Origin: Chaetoderma sp. LZ-2023a
Taxonomy: Eukaryota > Mollusca > Caudofoveata > Chaetodermatida > Chaetodermatidae
Direction: 5' to 3'
NCBI GenBank assembly: GCA_034401795.1
Contig: CM067366.1
Location: forward strand, 76,470,207-76,534,206
Length of the DNA stretch: 64,000 nucleotides
Below are positions 24,780-38,549 of the stretch, piece after piece. The position numbers and the translations under genes were made by a program. A model generated the notes under the pieces. The model did not search any database. It was not told where the DNA came from and was given only the letters and a program-made list of their open reading frames with translations. The first letter of the stretch is position 1, and each line of letters starts with the position of its first letter.

Positions 24780-25725
24780 AAACATATCGCCTCATAAACT
24801 ACTCGGAAGATTTTAACAAAATTTGGCTGGACGGATCCGATGGTGTTAGCCTCTAGAACTTCTATTCAGAGATTTGATTGGTCATTTTTTGTGGCCATCT
24901 TGGATTTACTGAAGATTTTCAAGACCCATTTAAAATGTTACTCCTTAATCTAGGGTTGTTCTGATTAATCGATTTTATCGATGATTGATTGGTTTGTATT
25001 TTCAACAAACAGATAGATCATGATTTCAGAAATCGATTTTGTTCGTTTATAAATTGATTTTATTAATATATTTTAACTGGTCCAGCTAGAAAAGGTCTAC
25101 TTTTTGAAAAGAATTTAAATTTAATTGTTAGAACTATATAGTATTACTCCTTAGCCTAAGACAGTAAGTCTTTCAGCACTGGAATAGTATGTTAATTTCA
25201 AAGCAACCATACCAATATCATGTTGAATATTTTGAAACCTATTTGAACCTATTTTACTGGAAGCTGTCGCTGCCTAAGGCAGCAACAGCTTCCAGTCAAA
25301 TTAATTCCAAAATATTCAACAGATTATTTCTTAAATAATTAAGAATCTGTCATATCTGCGACTTTGTTTGAAATGGGTAGTTATCCTTGAACCTGCTATA
25401 ATTACTGCACTCAAAATGGGTAAAAAATGAGACCCAGTTATGATCAATCATTAATTGAACATCGTTTAGTATATAAAACCAATCATCGATCAAAAAATAT
25501 AACCAATTCCCAACACTACCTTACTCAAGAACCTGATTTCAATAAAATGTGTGTGGAACGATTCTATGGCCGTAGGCTTCAGCATATCAAACAAGTATTT
25601 TGATTGCTCAATTTGTCTGGTGACCATCTTGGATTTTCCAAAAATTATCCGTTATGACTACACTGTATTTAAATGCAGATGGTTCAAATGCTAATGGTCC
25701 AGGTGAGCATCAACAGGCCCTTGAT
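24780..25725. mobile_element. Decayed TTAGCTCACC-type element
   Basis: Contains the family phrases (AAACTACTCGGAAGATTTTAA, GGCCATCTTGGATTT) and ends CCAGGTGAGC followed by ACAGGCCC, the usual 3' end of this family. A hairpin element lies within it at 25221-25321, and AATCGATTTTATCGATGATT palindromes occur near 24970. Confidence 0.55.
25221..25321. repeat. Palindromic hairpin element
   Basis: TGTTGAATATTTTGAAACCT and GGAAGCTGTCGCTGCC are mirrored by GGCAGCAACAGCTTCC and AAAATATTCAACA. There is a small direct duplication (CTATTTGAAC) in the left arm. Confidence 0.8.
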
Positions 25726-25860
25726 AGGATTGCAAGTTACTTGATTTAATGGAAAATCACGATTATTTTTCAAATCATGAAATTGTTATGATTAAAAATT
25801 AAATAATCGAATAATCGTGAATAATTTTTCCTGCATAACATATTTCCAAACCTACATTTT

Positions 25861-27131
25861 TAGCTCACCTGACCAGAATGGCCAGTGTGTCCATCAACTT
25901 TTTCTTTAAACGACTTCTCAAGAACAACTGGGCCGATTTCAATTATATTTCGCAGGACGCATCCTTAGGGCATAGAGATCCAAGTTTGTTCAAACGAAGT
26001 CGATCGGCCAATTTGGCCGGGGACCTTCTAGGATTTTCGCAAATTTTTAGAAATGTCTAAAAATCTTCTGCAAAGCCCCGAAGGTGAATCGATTCAAACC
26101 TCAGGAAATATCATCTAGGGTAAGAGCTGAACTAAGTTTGTTCCAGCGAACTTAATTGGCCACATAGTTGGCAGCCATCTTGGATGATCTAGTTTTCACA
26201 AAAAACACTTCCCCAGAACTGCTGAATAGATCCGGCCGAAATTTGGCAGATATGATTAGGGACTAAGTTTGCTCAAGGGAAGTTGATCCGTCCAAAAACC
26301 TGGCCGCCGCGGGCCAATCAAAATGTAGCGTGTTTTGCGGCCATATTGGATTTTTTAGTTGACGGATTTTGAGGCCAAAATTGATTTTATATATCTTTTT
26401 GTTCATTCTGATTTCAAATTTACCATTTTAGAAACTGTCGGATAAATGGTTTGGTGGCCATCTTGGACCATTTTTCCACCAAAAGCTCCCATACTAAAGC
26501 AATTGGGAAATTTAAAAAGCTTCGAGAAACACTGGGCCGATTTCAATTATGTGGCAGGAACAATCCTTACGGCATAGGAATACAAGTTTGTTCAACGGAA
26601 GATGATTGGCCAATTTGGCCGGCGGCCATCTTGGACTTTGGCCGACTTTTAGAAATGTCTTTAAAAATCTCCGAAACCGCTTGGGGGATTGCTGCAAACC
26701 TCATGACATATAATCTAGGGCAAGAGCTGAACTAAGTTTGTTTGAGGGAACTTATTTGCTAAATGGTTCGGCGGCCATCTTGGCTGACCTAGTTCTTGCG
26801 AAAACAACTCTAGAACCACTGAACGGATCGGGCCAAAATTTGGCAGATATCATTAGGGCCGAAACGACATTAAAATTTGTTCATGGAACGTTGATATGTA
26901 AAAAAAAACCCATGTCTGCCATGAATCAATCAAAGTTTTGTGTTTTCGGCGGACATCTTGTTCTTTCAGAAAATTTATGAGAAAATCATAAAAAGATGAC
27001 TTATTAACCAGTGGGTCAATTTTAATAAAACTTGGCTAAAGCTTCTTCACAGAAATTTGATTGGTAAATTTTTCCAGTGTTCATCTTGTTTTGTTTGGTT
27101 GTGCCAGTGGCCAATAATTTCAGGTGAGCGA
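25861..27131. mobile_element. TAGCTCACCTG...CAGGTGAGCGA element, near full length
   Basis: Its 11-bp terminal inverted repeats are TAGCTCACCTG and CAGGTGAGCGA. The body consists of diverged units (about 350-450 bp) with 'TTGGCCGGCGGCCATCTTGG', 'CTAGGGCAAGAGCTGAAC' and 'ATTTGGCAGATAT' phrases. After the end comes TACAGGCCCCGTTAAGCCTC. Short open frames within it are not conserved between units. Confidence 0.7.
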
Positions 27132-30100
27132 TACAGGCCCCGTTAAGCCTCTTGTAACCTTTTTATGCAATCGGTCACGAAATTCAGTGAATATATGTTA
27201 ATTTGCAGGTCAAGAGACCATTTTTCAAAATGTATCACTGACGTGAGCAAATGGCCATCTTAAAACCATTGTAGCGTTTGTCATTGATATGCCTTTGTTG
27301 TTATGTCTGAGTAATTTGTATTCAGGCAGCTGCTGATTAATCTAGTAGAGGATTTATCCTGTCCTTGCCCGTTACGGAACGTAAAACGTCATGACTAGGA
27401 CACGCATTGTCTTCTGGGTAAATGTATTAGATACCAGTCTCTAAATTAACTGGATACCAGTCTCTATATCTAAAAATATATTGGGTGTAAAGGTTGCGCT
27501 TATGCGCATGCTCTGGAATCAAGTGGAACAGATTACCCACGGCATGATGTACAATGCGCCTCCTAGTTATGACTTTTTAACTACCGTGATGGGGAAGGAC
27601 ATGATAAATCCTCTCCCGATTAATCGACTAATCACGATTATTTAATAATCTTAATCGATCGTAATAAGCAATGCTTGCACAAGCCTAGCCGTAGGGCCTC
27701 TTGTTGATGGAATATGTTGTCTAGTGTACCATAAAAGCATTTGTTGGCCAGTCATAAAATATAAATTCTTATGCGATGACCGTATCTAGATAGGCTGTAT
27801 CTTATGACTACCGTAGTAGCAATAGGATACATCTATAGCCTTTGGAATCAACATACATGGTCGTAAGAGGGATTAGGGACAAGGCGGTGGTTGCCCCCAC
27901 CACACATACATGCTTGGATCCTGGTATGGGGTGTGTGTGTGTGTGGGGCAGATATAAATTGTGCTCTCCATTTTTTTCAGTCTAAATGTGAAATTCCATA
28001 TTTACCCCCTAAATGCAGATGCCATATCAGAACATCTAAAGTTCCAATTTGTCGGAGTGGGTTGGGGGTGGGAAACCATCCTAACCCAGCCCCAACAACC
28101 CCAAACATATGAAGGTGGTCACATAAAACGGGTTTTGTCTGTGACCAGCAAATTCTATTATGATGCACTAGACCTTGATCATGCATTTAATATGATAAAT
28201 TAACATACCAGCTATCCCTCTAGCCCTACGAAGCCGTGGAGCTGCAGTAGTAGAAATTTACCGCAATCTAGTAGTGATCACGTTCCACTGCCTATAGTGG
28301 CTCATCCAAGTTAATTTTACGTCCTGCAAATCAGGTTGGATATTTTTAGGCTAATTTTATGTAAAGTTGCTGCTGTCTGAGTCAGCAACGTATTCCACTT
28401 GAAATAGCTCCAAATTATTTCACTTGAAATAGCTCCAAATTATTTAACAAACACTTTATCGTAAGGTTGGAAATGAGATTCACGTTTACGCGCATACTAT
28501 ATGACAGGTGGTCTTAGTATAGAGGTGTGTTCTACGCATGCAGACTATGTTAAAGGTGGCCTTAGCATAGAGGTTGTATAGTATAATTCAACCCACCCAT
28601 CCTGCAGTCCCTGAGCATGTATAAGAAGGCCAATACACGTACTTGTCTGTATCTATAGACACTACGGTGTTGATAATTGTGGCGGTAATTCATGAAAGCG
28701 TTATGCAATACCGTTAATAACCGCGAAAACCCAGGCGGTGTCTGTAGTTGCGTCAAAACCCCGGGTCGCTTACAACATTAAAAATAATCTTGTTTTCACT
28801 CTTTCTTGCGAAATTTAGCGTTCTGGACATTGCAAAAGTATTGTACTCGTCGTGACTACAGGGAAAAACCTTCGGTGGTGTGTTTTTCCAACCATTTACA
28901 ACATATTGGCACAATATTGTATAAAATCTCAAGAAATATTATAATATGAAATTCGTAATTTATGCCGATCCGTTATTTACTCATAACTGTCAAAACGATG
29001 TCATGTGATCGTTATTTTATCACGCGATGAGAACAATCAATCACGCGATGACGTCAATAATAACGGATTTTGAATAAAACGACCTTTGCTAACGAAATTT
29101 AATATTTGAGAATTGGAAAATATGGAAATATTATATTTTATTTAAATCACATTATACAAAAGCATCGTTTGGCGTGTTTAACCACCACACACCCACCCTT
29201 AGTTTGGGTTACCCTTTAAAGGGTTACCTGCTGGAATAGTGATATAAATATACCTGCACGCCAATGTGTCTTATTTATTCCAAACTATACATTACAGTAC
29301 ATTACGCAATACACACAGTGAGTTACTTTGACAAATACGCATACATCACGGCATGATTTTATTAAATCATAGAAATTTACCTGATTCTATAAATTCAGTA
29401 AAGGTTTCAGCCTGTGGACATTGTCGTATAGCCCATGCGTATTTTTTACTATGGGAGTGAAATAGACGTTTTTATACTGATTTGTAATTGGTATTCTGTA
29501 ATAATAAAACATGCAGATATTCAGTTTTATGGTAGGCTAACTATACTCTTAAACCCATTCCAATCTAATGTACAGAGTATCCACCTCGTGTAATAAAGAC
29601 AATGTTGTTCTCACAATAGCTCGTTCAGAATGGCATTTCCTGTTCTTTGTTGATAAATCTGATATAAAAGGGGGTTGAATTTCTATGTCTAAGCTGGAAG
29701 CACAATCCGGAAGACATCTGCATTAATTCGGTGAAAGCACTGATCAAGCCTGCTCCGTGCCATCAAAGGAACCTTTACCCTTGCGAAGCTAAGCGTGTTT
29801 TGTTCTACAGTTGACAGTTTATATCACACATTCAAACAAATATGTATAACAGATGCGAAGCGTGGCCAGAATGAGATAAGAGAGTGATTCCGAATTACGT
29901 AAGTAGAGTGGTTGCGAAATCCGAAGCAGGTAGAACTTTGGAAGACGTGCAACTCTGTCATGTAGCATATGCACGGGCGTAGTGATAATTGTTCTAAAAG
30001 CAGTCTGGCTCAAAGCAGACATAGCGAATATTAGTTGAGGTTATACGAAGAATATGGCTATATGGGTGTTTATATTGTCTTGATTTAGCTATGTATATTG

Positions 30101-30148
30101 GTGAGCCCACGCCGGGTGACCCGTGGGTTATCGAGGAGATGATTGAAT
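27132..30148. other. No gene recognised up to the scaffold gap
   Basis: Features visible: AATCGATTAATC-type palindromic AT-rich words near 27620, a short GT run near 27930, two GGTGGYCTTAGYATAGAGGT units near 28510 and 28554, a degraded hairpin at about 28350-28447, and CACGCGATGACGTC motifs near 29025-29055 that also occur near 17325. No coding signal. Confidence 0.5.
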
Positions 30149-30648
30149 NNNNNNNNNNNNNNNNNNNNNNNNNNNNNNNNNNNNNNNNNNNNNNNNNNNN
30201 NNNNNNNNNNNNNNNNNNNNNNNNNNNNNNNNNNNNNNNNNNNNNNNNNNNNNNNNNNNNNNNNNNNNNNNNNNNNNNNNNNNNNNNNNNNNNNNNNNNN
30301 NNNNNNNNNNNNNNNNNNNNNNNNNNNNNNNNNNNNNNNNNNNNNNNNNNNNNNNNNNNNNNNNNNNNNNNNNNNNNNNNNNNNNNNNNNNNNNNNNNNN
30401 NNNNNNNNNNNNNNNNNNNNNNNNNNNNNNNNNNNNNNNNNNNNNNNNNNNNNNNNNNNNNNNNNNNNNNNNNNNNNNNNNNNNNNNNNNNNNNNNNNNN
30501 NNNNNNNNNNNNNNNNNNNNNNNNNNNNNNNNNNNNNNNNNNNNNNNNNNNNNNNNNNNNNNNNNNNNNNNNNNNNNNNNNNNNNNNNNNNNNNNNNNNN
30601 NNNNNNNNNNNNNNNNNNNNNNNNNNNNNNNNNNNNNNNNNNNNNNNN
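30149..30648. other. Assembly gap, exactly 500 N
   Basis: A run of exactly 500 N, the usual placeholder for a gap of unknown size. Order and distance across it are not given by sequence. Confidence 0.99.
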
Positions 30649-30743
30649 GCATGACACGTGTGTTCAATTCATTTCATTCTGTTCGTTACCTATCCAATTT
30701 CTCTCTCCCATGATTCAGTTCTCCGCCACACCAATATCCCAAC

Positions 30744-30746
<3 letters not shown>

Positions 30747-30812
<66 letters not shown>
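30747..30812. repeat. (CT)n microsatellite
   Basis: A pure CT run of about 66 bp, at the same place in the duplication as the CT run at 45101-45180. Confidence 0.95.
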
Positions 30813-30816
<4 letters not shown>

Positions 30817-33436
30817 TCCTCTCTCTTCGCCCCACTTCTCTCTCTCGATTGGCCTTCCTCTGTGTGTGTTAAGACCGATTTAGTGTCAGCTTGTTATGCA
30901 TCCATACATCTATTATTGACCTGAGGGAATAACCCGCTGCATCAACACACTAGGCCACTTAATCACCTGCCATATCATTTGGCATACAGGACAGCATCTG
31001 ATGGTCATATAAACTCCATCTACAAGGCGCCAGTCGCAATTTAAATCAGATAAACGTGATCTAAATACCATATATTATTGATACAATATTCTTGACGGAT
31101 CCCACTGGTCATTACAATTCCACGTGTGGCTACATGTGCATCATTCATCCTGAATATCACGGTTCTTTCATTGAGCATAGCCAAACAACGTGGGAGACTG
31201 AACGTAGTGAAAGTTAATTAAACAATAAGTCGTTACTTCTTCTCACATAGACAACTTTAGGTCAAATGTTTGCCAATACAAACAGCAATAATTGCAACAA
31301 TAGCTAGCATTGCGCAGTGCGGCTCTCATGTAACATGAACTGTGTTACATAGGTGCATATGTTAAACTGATGGTCCACCGGAAGTGTGTACTTGATGGAC
31401 AACCAAAGAATAAGGAGAAATGAGTATAGCTACATTGCTTCAGAGGGAGTTTTGCCGTACTCGGCTGTCTTCGATGTTAGCTATCTGATCCTCGAGGGCC
31501 AAAATGATACAGTGAAGGATATTCCTTCCAGCGAAACATGGGTGATAGTTTATCGATTGATTTTTCCCACTAAGGATCGGATAATACATGCTTGTTATGA
31601 TGCCAATGCTACGACCTCTCATATGTTAAACAAATCACTTTCAAATACATCAGAGTCGCCGCAGTGAAATCAGAGTTCTTATATCTCACCAATATCATTT
31701 TCATCATCCTTATTATCAATTAATATATCGAGGACTCATGCACCGTATTTGCTCATTAGGAGAGTTTCTAAATGCCAAAGCTTATGCATCTTCACTGGAC
31801 ACATCATTGCAGAATAATTGTTCAGATATTTTATGAATATGCAAGAATGTGGTAAATATGTTAAAATATAGGACATATTGTAGACAGTTTGAAATTAAAC
31901 ATGTTTGAAGACGTAGATACATAATAACAACTATAAGTCCAATTATTCTAAGAACAGTTCACATCTTTCTGGCACAGTTACCCTCAGGGTTTTTAAGAGT
32001 TGATGCTTGCACATTTTTTGTATATTCCATAAAATGATCTGGGTGCGGTGCAGTGAATGGGAGTGTGCTAGCGTTTTATACATACCCATTACTCGTAGCT
32101 TCCATTAGAAAGTTCTGTCAAAGGGGATTATATGCTAAAAGTGGTGAATATATCAATTTCTGCTCGGCGCTATCAGCAAAGTTCGATGTTTCCCGCTGGA
32201 TACCGTGGCATTACGAGATTTATTATGATGTTACAGTGTTTATCTATCATCTCTGCTACTTAAGTGACAATTCGTATTTGGAAATTATGCTGAGATTTAC
32301 CCACCGCACACAGTTTTAAAGCAGATATTCCTGAAATATAATTTAATTACAGTTTGCGATAAAGTTTTTAAACATACTATTTATAATTCGCTGGAGATTT
32401 CATAGTTATCTCGTCCTTATTTCTCTATTTGTTACTCCTGCCTTGGGTTCTGCTACACATTGCTCTCGATTATTCCTCAAATGACACTTTTGGAGATATT
32501 AACATTGGAAATGGGTTATAATGTAAATCCATATTTTCAGATTCATGGGTAATTGAATAGATCAGAATATGTGCTAATAAAATGTAAAAACAAAATCCCA
32601 AAGTATCAGTCGGTTATTGAGATTGCATTTAGCGACTTCATATACACAATTGTGACGAAAATCCTCATAGTCTTACAGGCGGATATGATGGCAATGGCAA
32701 TGCTTTAACATTAGTCAGCAATGGTCATATTTAGTTGTCTAGACACGTGTTCTGATTAAGCTGGTTGAGCAGTGCTACATGCGCACGTGGATCTAAATAT
32801 CCATGATTTATATGCATGCACCTCAAACACACTATGGAATACATCAACTCGTATGCTACTGAGTAAACAACCAAGAACGGATGAACTAATCCACAAACTT
32901 GGAAATTGGAATACCTACATAACTTCACTAAAATAATGTGCGTGACTGTGTGCTAGTATGCCGCGCTGCAGTATGCACAATACGTAATTCCATAACAAAA
33001 TTTCAGTGCGAAAACATATTCATGACAGATGCAATTAGTCCTAATTTTCCGCTTAAATAATTTTGTTCTAGAATGTCATGCAAATGTCATTGAGTTTTGC
33101 CTCAATATTCTGAATGTAGTCATCGCTCAATTATATTCTTGAAATCGAAATACAGGAAAGTCCAAAACAAACAATTTATTTAGAGCAAATCTAAATTTCT
33201 CAGTTTTTTGTTCATTCGTCGAGTTGGCGGGTAATTGATGACTGCCATTGCACAATATAGCGCACCGTTAGTACATAGTAATGGTGTTATGTTAGGCAAT
33301 ACATTATTTACTATGCCACTGCGAAAATGGTATTGAAATGAATAACCTCTATCCTGACAGCGTGATGCTAAAACACGCATCAAGAAACTGCTTGAGCGGG
33401 TGGCTCGGCAATAACATCCGCATTTGAGTATCATGA

Positions 33437-33610
<174 letters not shown>

Positions 33611-33980
33611 ACAAGACATATGTTACGTGGGCAATCATAAATTGTAAGCTCTCACAGCATTGCTGCGTCTCTATCATACTACATGCAGCTCAATAATGTT
33701 ATGCACCTCTGGGCCATTTCGCACCTCTTCTAGACATACAGCCCAATCTCAAAATCAACACTTTATAAACTGTGCATTGTGCAAAACGATTCGGACAGCC
33801 CGCAGACGATGGTGTTGAACAAGTTAGTCAAATTGCAGCGATTATGCCTGCTCCGAAAGTTGAAAAATCTCATTGGAAGTGAAAGAAGTGTACATTCTTT
33901 CCAGCTGCAGAAATGAGGCACTCATCAGCATCGTTTTTCAGATCAGGAATTGTTGGTGTCATAAGGAGTGGCCAAATACC

Positions 33981-36599
33981 TGGCACGGCAGCATCAACCT
34001 ATGCTCGAGGTAAGTCAAATCATGCATTTCTAATATTATTTTCAACACCAACTGCTTCAAACTATTATCAATTCAAACTAGAACAAAGTACATAGCTAAA
34101 TTGATCGTGGACGTGTATAAGGCCGGCCAACCCATTCATCCTTTCATTCATGCATCATGTTTGTTTGTTCCTTCCTACGATGAGTGATGGCCAAATACTA
34201 TTTAAAGTAAAATCACATAGCATTAAATGCCCTATCACACGATCATTGTAAAATGACTCAGACGGTGTTAGTTTATGGTCACTATGAAAGCGGCGATATG
34301 TGGGAATCCCACTATTATTAGGTCAGTCCTATTTAAAAGTAGAACAACTTATCCTGACGACATGGTGACGATGCTATTAATGAATATACATATCCGCAAG
34401 ATCACGATGATTGTCGAGGTAGCTAGTTCTCGCGTCCTGTCAGGTCCCATCTTTACAATATATACACAAGTAGGAGAGTGTGCTACTTGAATAAAAAACA
34501 CCAAATACCTTGTGTCGGGTTCACTTTTCCAAAAATGTGAGACATCGAATGACTATGTTAATGTAGATATATTCTATATTTTGTGTGCACAAATGGCTAG
34601 TATTTATATGAAAATAATTTGGCCAGCCCAACTATTTATCAGGATCTAGATGGCATGGTATAACATACTCTAACACATAAACCGTCACGCCAAGACGAAC
34701 CACATACAATGTGTCAAGCTCCAGTTTAATAGGAATAATGCTAACTCAAACAAGAACACGAGTGCACCGGTGTGCGGCCTGAAGGGACTGGCCCAATAAG
34801 GATATTACGCTCTTCGTGTACAGTGTTAGCAAATTTCATCTTCGGTGATAGCTTAATAAAACTTAGTATTTATCTAATTGTTTAACCCAAGTGAAGCGTA
34901 ATTTGTAAAGACACGTTCGTTTTCCTATTAAAACTGTATGGTGAAGAACTAAAAAGCACATTTCACAGGGAGGACAGGAGTCGTTTCCAACTACGGCTAA
35001 TGATAAACTAGACCCATCGTATTCGTGCATGAAATTTCGCAAAATGATACAACTTGTCAGTGAGTGTTAAGTTATATACAATGCCATCTGAGAGTTATCA
35101 TATGAAGGCCATGACGACTGTTTAAGGAAAATGGCCTCCATGTCCCAAACTAATACTGAATATCTCTATAACCAAATGGTATAGAGCCTTCATTTTCATG
35201 TCTATATATAGGTGGTTGGTACCAGAGAGCTTGGAAATTGCTTTGTTGTATGACTCATACTACTGTGTCTACTATTTTAAAAGACTAGCCGCCATATTGA
35301 AAATGGCGGCCTTCTTCTAAAGTAACATACTATAACTCTGCAATTAAATGGGCTAGAACATTCATTTTGATGTCCACTTTTATTTTTTGAATTCCGATAC
35401 CAGCAAGTTGGAAAATGCATAATTTTAAAATGATATATATATGGAATAACTCAGATCACAGAGTATGTTAATGTATTAGTTATTTAGATTGTCTAATGCC
35501 ATAGATTTCTGTCAGATCACAATGTGTTTCTCTAGCAGTCTGAAATAGATCATCGTCATCGTACAGCACCCACTGAACCTGCGAGCGTGTGTGATGAATA
35601 CCACAATTCCAAGATCACAATTATACTCAGTGTCAAAGTTTTCTCCAAACAACCTCGCTTCAGGTTATTATCCTAATATGATGCTTTGTAGAATCGCAAA
35701 TGTACACATTCGACACCATCACGTGATTCATGTATCATCTGATAAATCTAGAAAGATAATTTCCATTATTGAGTTCTTTTTCGGTGCTCTTGATAATTTG
35801 GTTTTAATGTACTTTTCGAACATGTCCATATCGTGTAATAATTCATTTGGCATAGCCAATTACTCGACAGTGTTCTGGTGCTTTTTGTATAGCTTGTGAC
35901 ATGTTTTCTGAAGAGTGAGAATGCCGTCTGGAAAACTATGTAATTTTGCTTGTCATATCACCCATCTCTGATTTCTGGTGAACTCGTACTGACAGCCAGG
36001 ATGCAAGCATATGACTGTGTGGGCATATAGGATGTTCCATGGAGAAGTACGTATGTAATTCAAAGTCATATCAGTTCACTATTAAACCCCCATACCACAC
36101 CACACCTCGCGGGGGTGGGGGGGTGGGGCAAGTGTCCATTTAGGCTCTTACAAATATCACATTAAAAAAAGTAATTAAGTTTTCTGAGAAATTGCAAAAT
36201 GTGTTAATTGATGCGGACTTATTGCACGTCTCGCCTAGCTTTTGTGTTCTACAAGTAACTAAAATTGTAATTCTTGAATACGCCTCTCGTGGTCTCACAC
36301 ACATGTAGAAGTAACAGTAAACACGTTAAGCTAGACACTCATCATTCTTGGCACGCGGTTTTTGATGGAATTACACAGTTATTTGATCATCTTGATTCTG
36401 TATACGTGTTCCTGATAGATGCCTGAGTAACACGAATGAGGCACGTGCCAATACCCATGTAGTGTATCATGTTCCAAGGATATCACATTCAAATGAGTTA
36501 ACTATGTCACGGAAGAGGCCCCATTGTAACAGTCTGAATATTATGGCTTTGGTGAATTTACAAATCAATGCACGTTGAATAGGTTGACACGCATTTGAC
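33981..36599. other. No gene; one interspersed repeat segment
   Basis: At 35110-35420 two related units contain 'CTATAACCAAATGG'/'CTCTGCAATTAAATGG' and 'CATTTTSATGTCYA', around a short palindrome GCCGCCATATTGAAAATGGC. C- and G-runs lie near 36110. No coding signal. Confidence 0.5.
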
Positions 36600-37000
36600 A
36601 TGCAGAATAGGAGGCAATTCACCTTTCCAGAGTACCCACCCATCATATGACGTCATAATGACCTGCGTGATGTGTACAATGACATCATAATGAATGACGT
36701 AGATAAGTACGTCACGAACGTATATTTGAAGACGGTCTATGCGTTGCTGTACACATTGTTTGCTTTTACTGTTTAATAAATATTATGTTGAATAGTTTGA
36801 AACTAATTTGACTGGGCGCTGTTGCTGCCATAGGCAGCAACAGCACCCAGTCAAATTAGTTACACAATATTCAACAGCTCCCCTGTCTAGTTTTCAGGAA
36901 ATGTATAGCTAGGGCATTTGGGAATCGATCAATCCCAACACTGCGAGGTGTGGGTGGAGCTTAGCTAGTGATGGGCGGGGCATAACTAAAATGGTACGGT
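36600..37000 (+). mobile_element. Hairpin-centred interspersed repeat, copy with best hairpin
   Basis: Collinear with 44335-44730. Order: ACCCAYCCATCAT, several TGACGTCA-like sites, GACGGWCTATGCGTTGCTGT, the central 91-nt hairpin, then TCTAGTTTTC, AATCGATCAATCCC and GTGTGGRTGGAGCTTAGCTAG. No open frame. Three or more copies in the window indicate a non-autonomous element. Confidence 0.75.
36786..36876. repeat. Palindromic hairpin element, type example
   Basis: Two 44-nt arms around ATA. The inner 28 nt (ACTAATTTGACTGGG and GCTGTTGCTGCC) pair with one mismatch, and the outer ends read TGTTGAAT and ATTCAACA. The transcript would fold into a long pre-miRNA-like stem. Confidence 0.88.
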
Positions 37001-37212
37001 CCATAGCTCGCAGTCAAATTAATTTTATAAATATATAATAGTTCGAAGTGTTAAGCTCGCTTCAAACAGATATAACATGTGCGCTGAGCTAGAAACGTGT
37101 GGCCATGTGGGAAATGGATCACTATTCCATTTGGACGAAGTCTATAATTATGCATCTGTGGGTGTGCGTGTACGCACTTCCGCAAACAGTGAATACGATG
37201 TATAAAATGTTC

Positions 37213-37293
37213 TGTTGAATATATTGGATATAATTGGATTGGAAGTCATTACTGCCCTAGGCAGAAATGTCTCACAATCCAATTATGTTCAAA
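37213..37293. repeat. Diverged hairpin element
   Basis: TGTTGAATATATTGGATATA and ATTGGATTGG are mirrored by ACAATCCAAT and TATGTTCAAAATGGTC, with CTGCCCTAGGCAG at the tip. Confidence 0.65.
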
Positions 37294-38472
37294 ATGGTCA
37301 TCATGTATGTAGGTTTGTAAACATGGTATGTTATTTCTGACCTGTACTGTAAACTAACCGAAAGCTGTTGTTACCTAGGTTTAAAGGCTGGTCAATATAA
37401 CTGATATCTTTCATCTAGCCAATTGCAACGAAATGAAAGGATCAAATCATTCAATCAAATATTTGATGTTATGATCAAAATATGCCACTTATTAGCAAAT
37501 GTATAATGTTTAGACTAATCAATTGTCTTTGCGAATTACAATCTGGTGGTAACTAATATTGAACAGACGTCATTTGTTGACTGCATATAGTCCATATAAG
37601 ACATGGATATGGTTTGATGTATTCCCTTGATAAAGGTAGCAATGACAAATACGACAGCAGGGGGTTCACTAGATCCTAGCCCAATTAGCTTGTGGACACC
37701 TGATATAGAAAAATGTTAGTACATTTGTGACTATACAATATACATAACAACGAACGTTACACATTATACAAGATTTAGCATAACAGGGGGAAATGACAAC
37801 TTTGACAACATGGCTCACTTGATGATTGATTTTCATAGTATAACTAAATGAGTAAATATACTTCACTCAGTTGGGATGGATTCCGTAACTTGAGAATGAG
37901 TGGTTTCCATGACGATTTAATTTGGCTCTACATAGCCACCGTGGCAGAGAGCCATCTTGACACAGCTCCTGATAGAGTTCCTGGCATCGTTGATGCATAT
38001 CATTAGTAGAAACAGATTCCAAATAATAACACTCGTCTCTTGCCATATGTCCGTGTTAATGTATAAGGGTGTTACACATATAGCGCCTCTCAAATACGTT
38101 CAGCATCATGCCACCAGTCATTCCCCTGCTCTGTCCCTCAATCTAGGTTATTCCAACACGGTTGTCAGTTTTCTTCTGACGGTTCGCACTGCCTCCACAC
38201 TCTCATTCACTCGACGTGTGAGTGTGTCTGTCTGTCAGGGCATTACTTGCATCGCCATCTATCTCTGTCTAAGCATCGATCAATGAACTGGCAAAATCAC
38301 ATGGCCATATTTATGGATGAGTACCGCTCGACAGTGCAATATATCTGCGCTGTGAAAATTAATCCAATTAGTTCCGTCATATGATCTGTTTCTGGATAAC
38401 TCTCGCTCAATCTCGCGAGATCCATCATAATGAAGTGGCATTGATTTCTCAATATTTAGGAATCATCATGCG

Positions 38473-38549
<77 letters not shown>

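Noticed and set aside
30085..30883. Long open frames over the N run
   Set aside because: They consist almost entirely of unknown bases in the 500-N gap.
31386..32319. Two open frames of about 90 codons in the 3.2-kb duplication
   Set aside because: Both are interrupted by stops or indels in the matching part of 45005-48195, so there is no sign of coding constraint.
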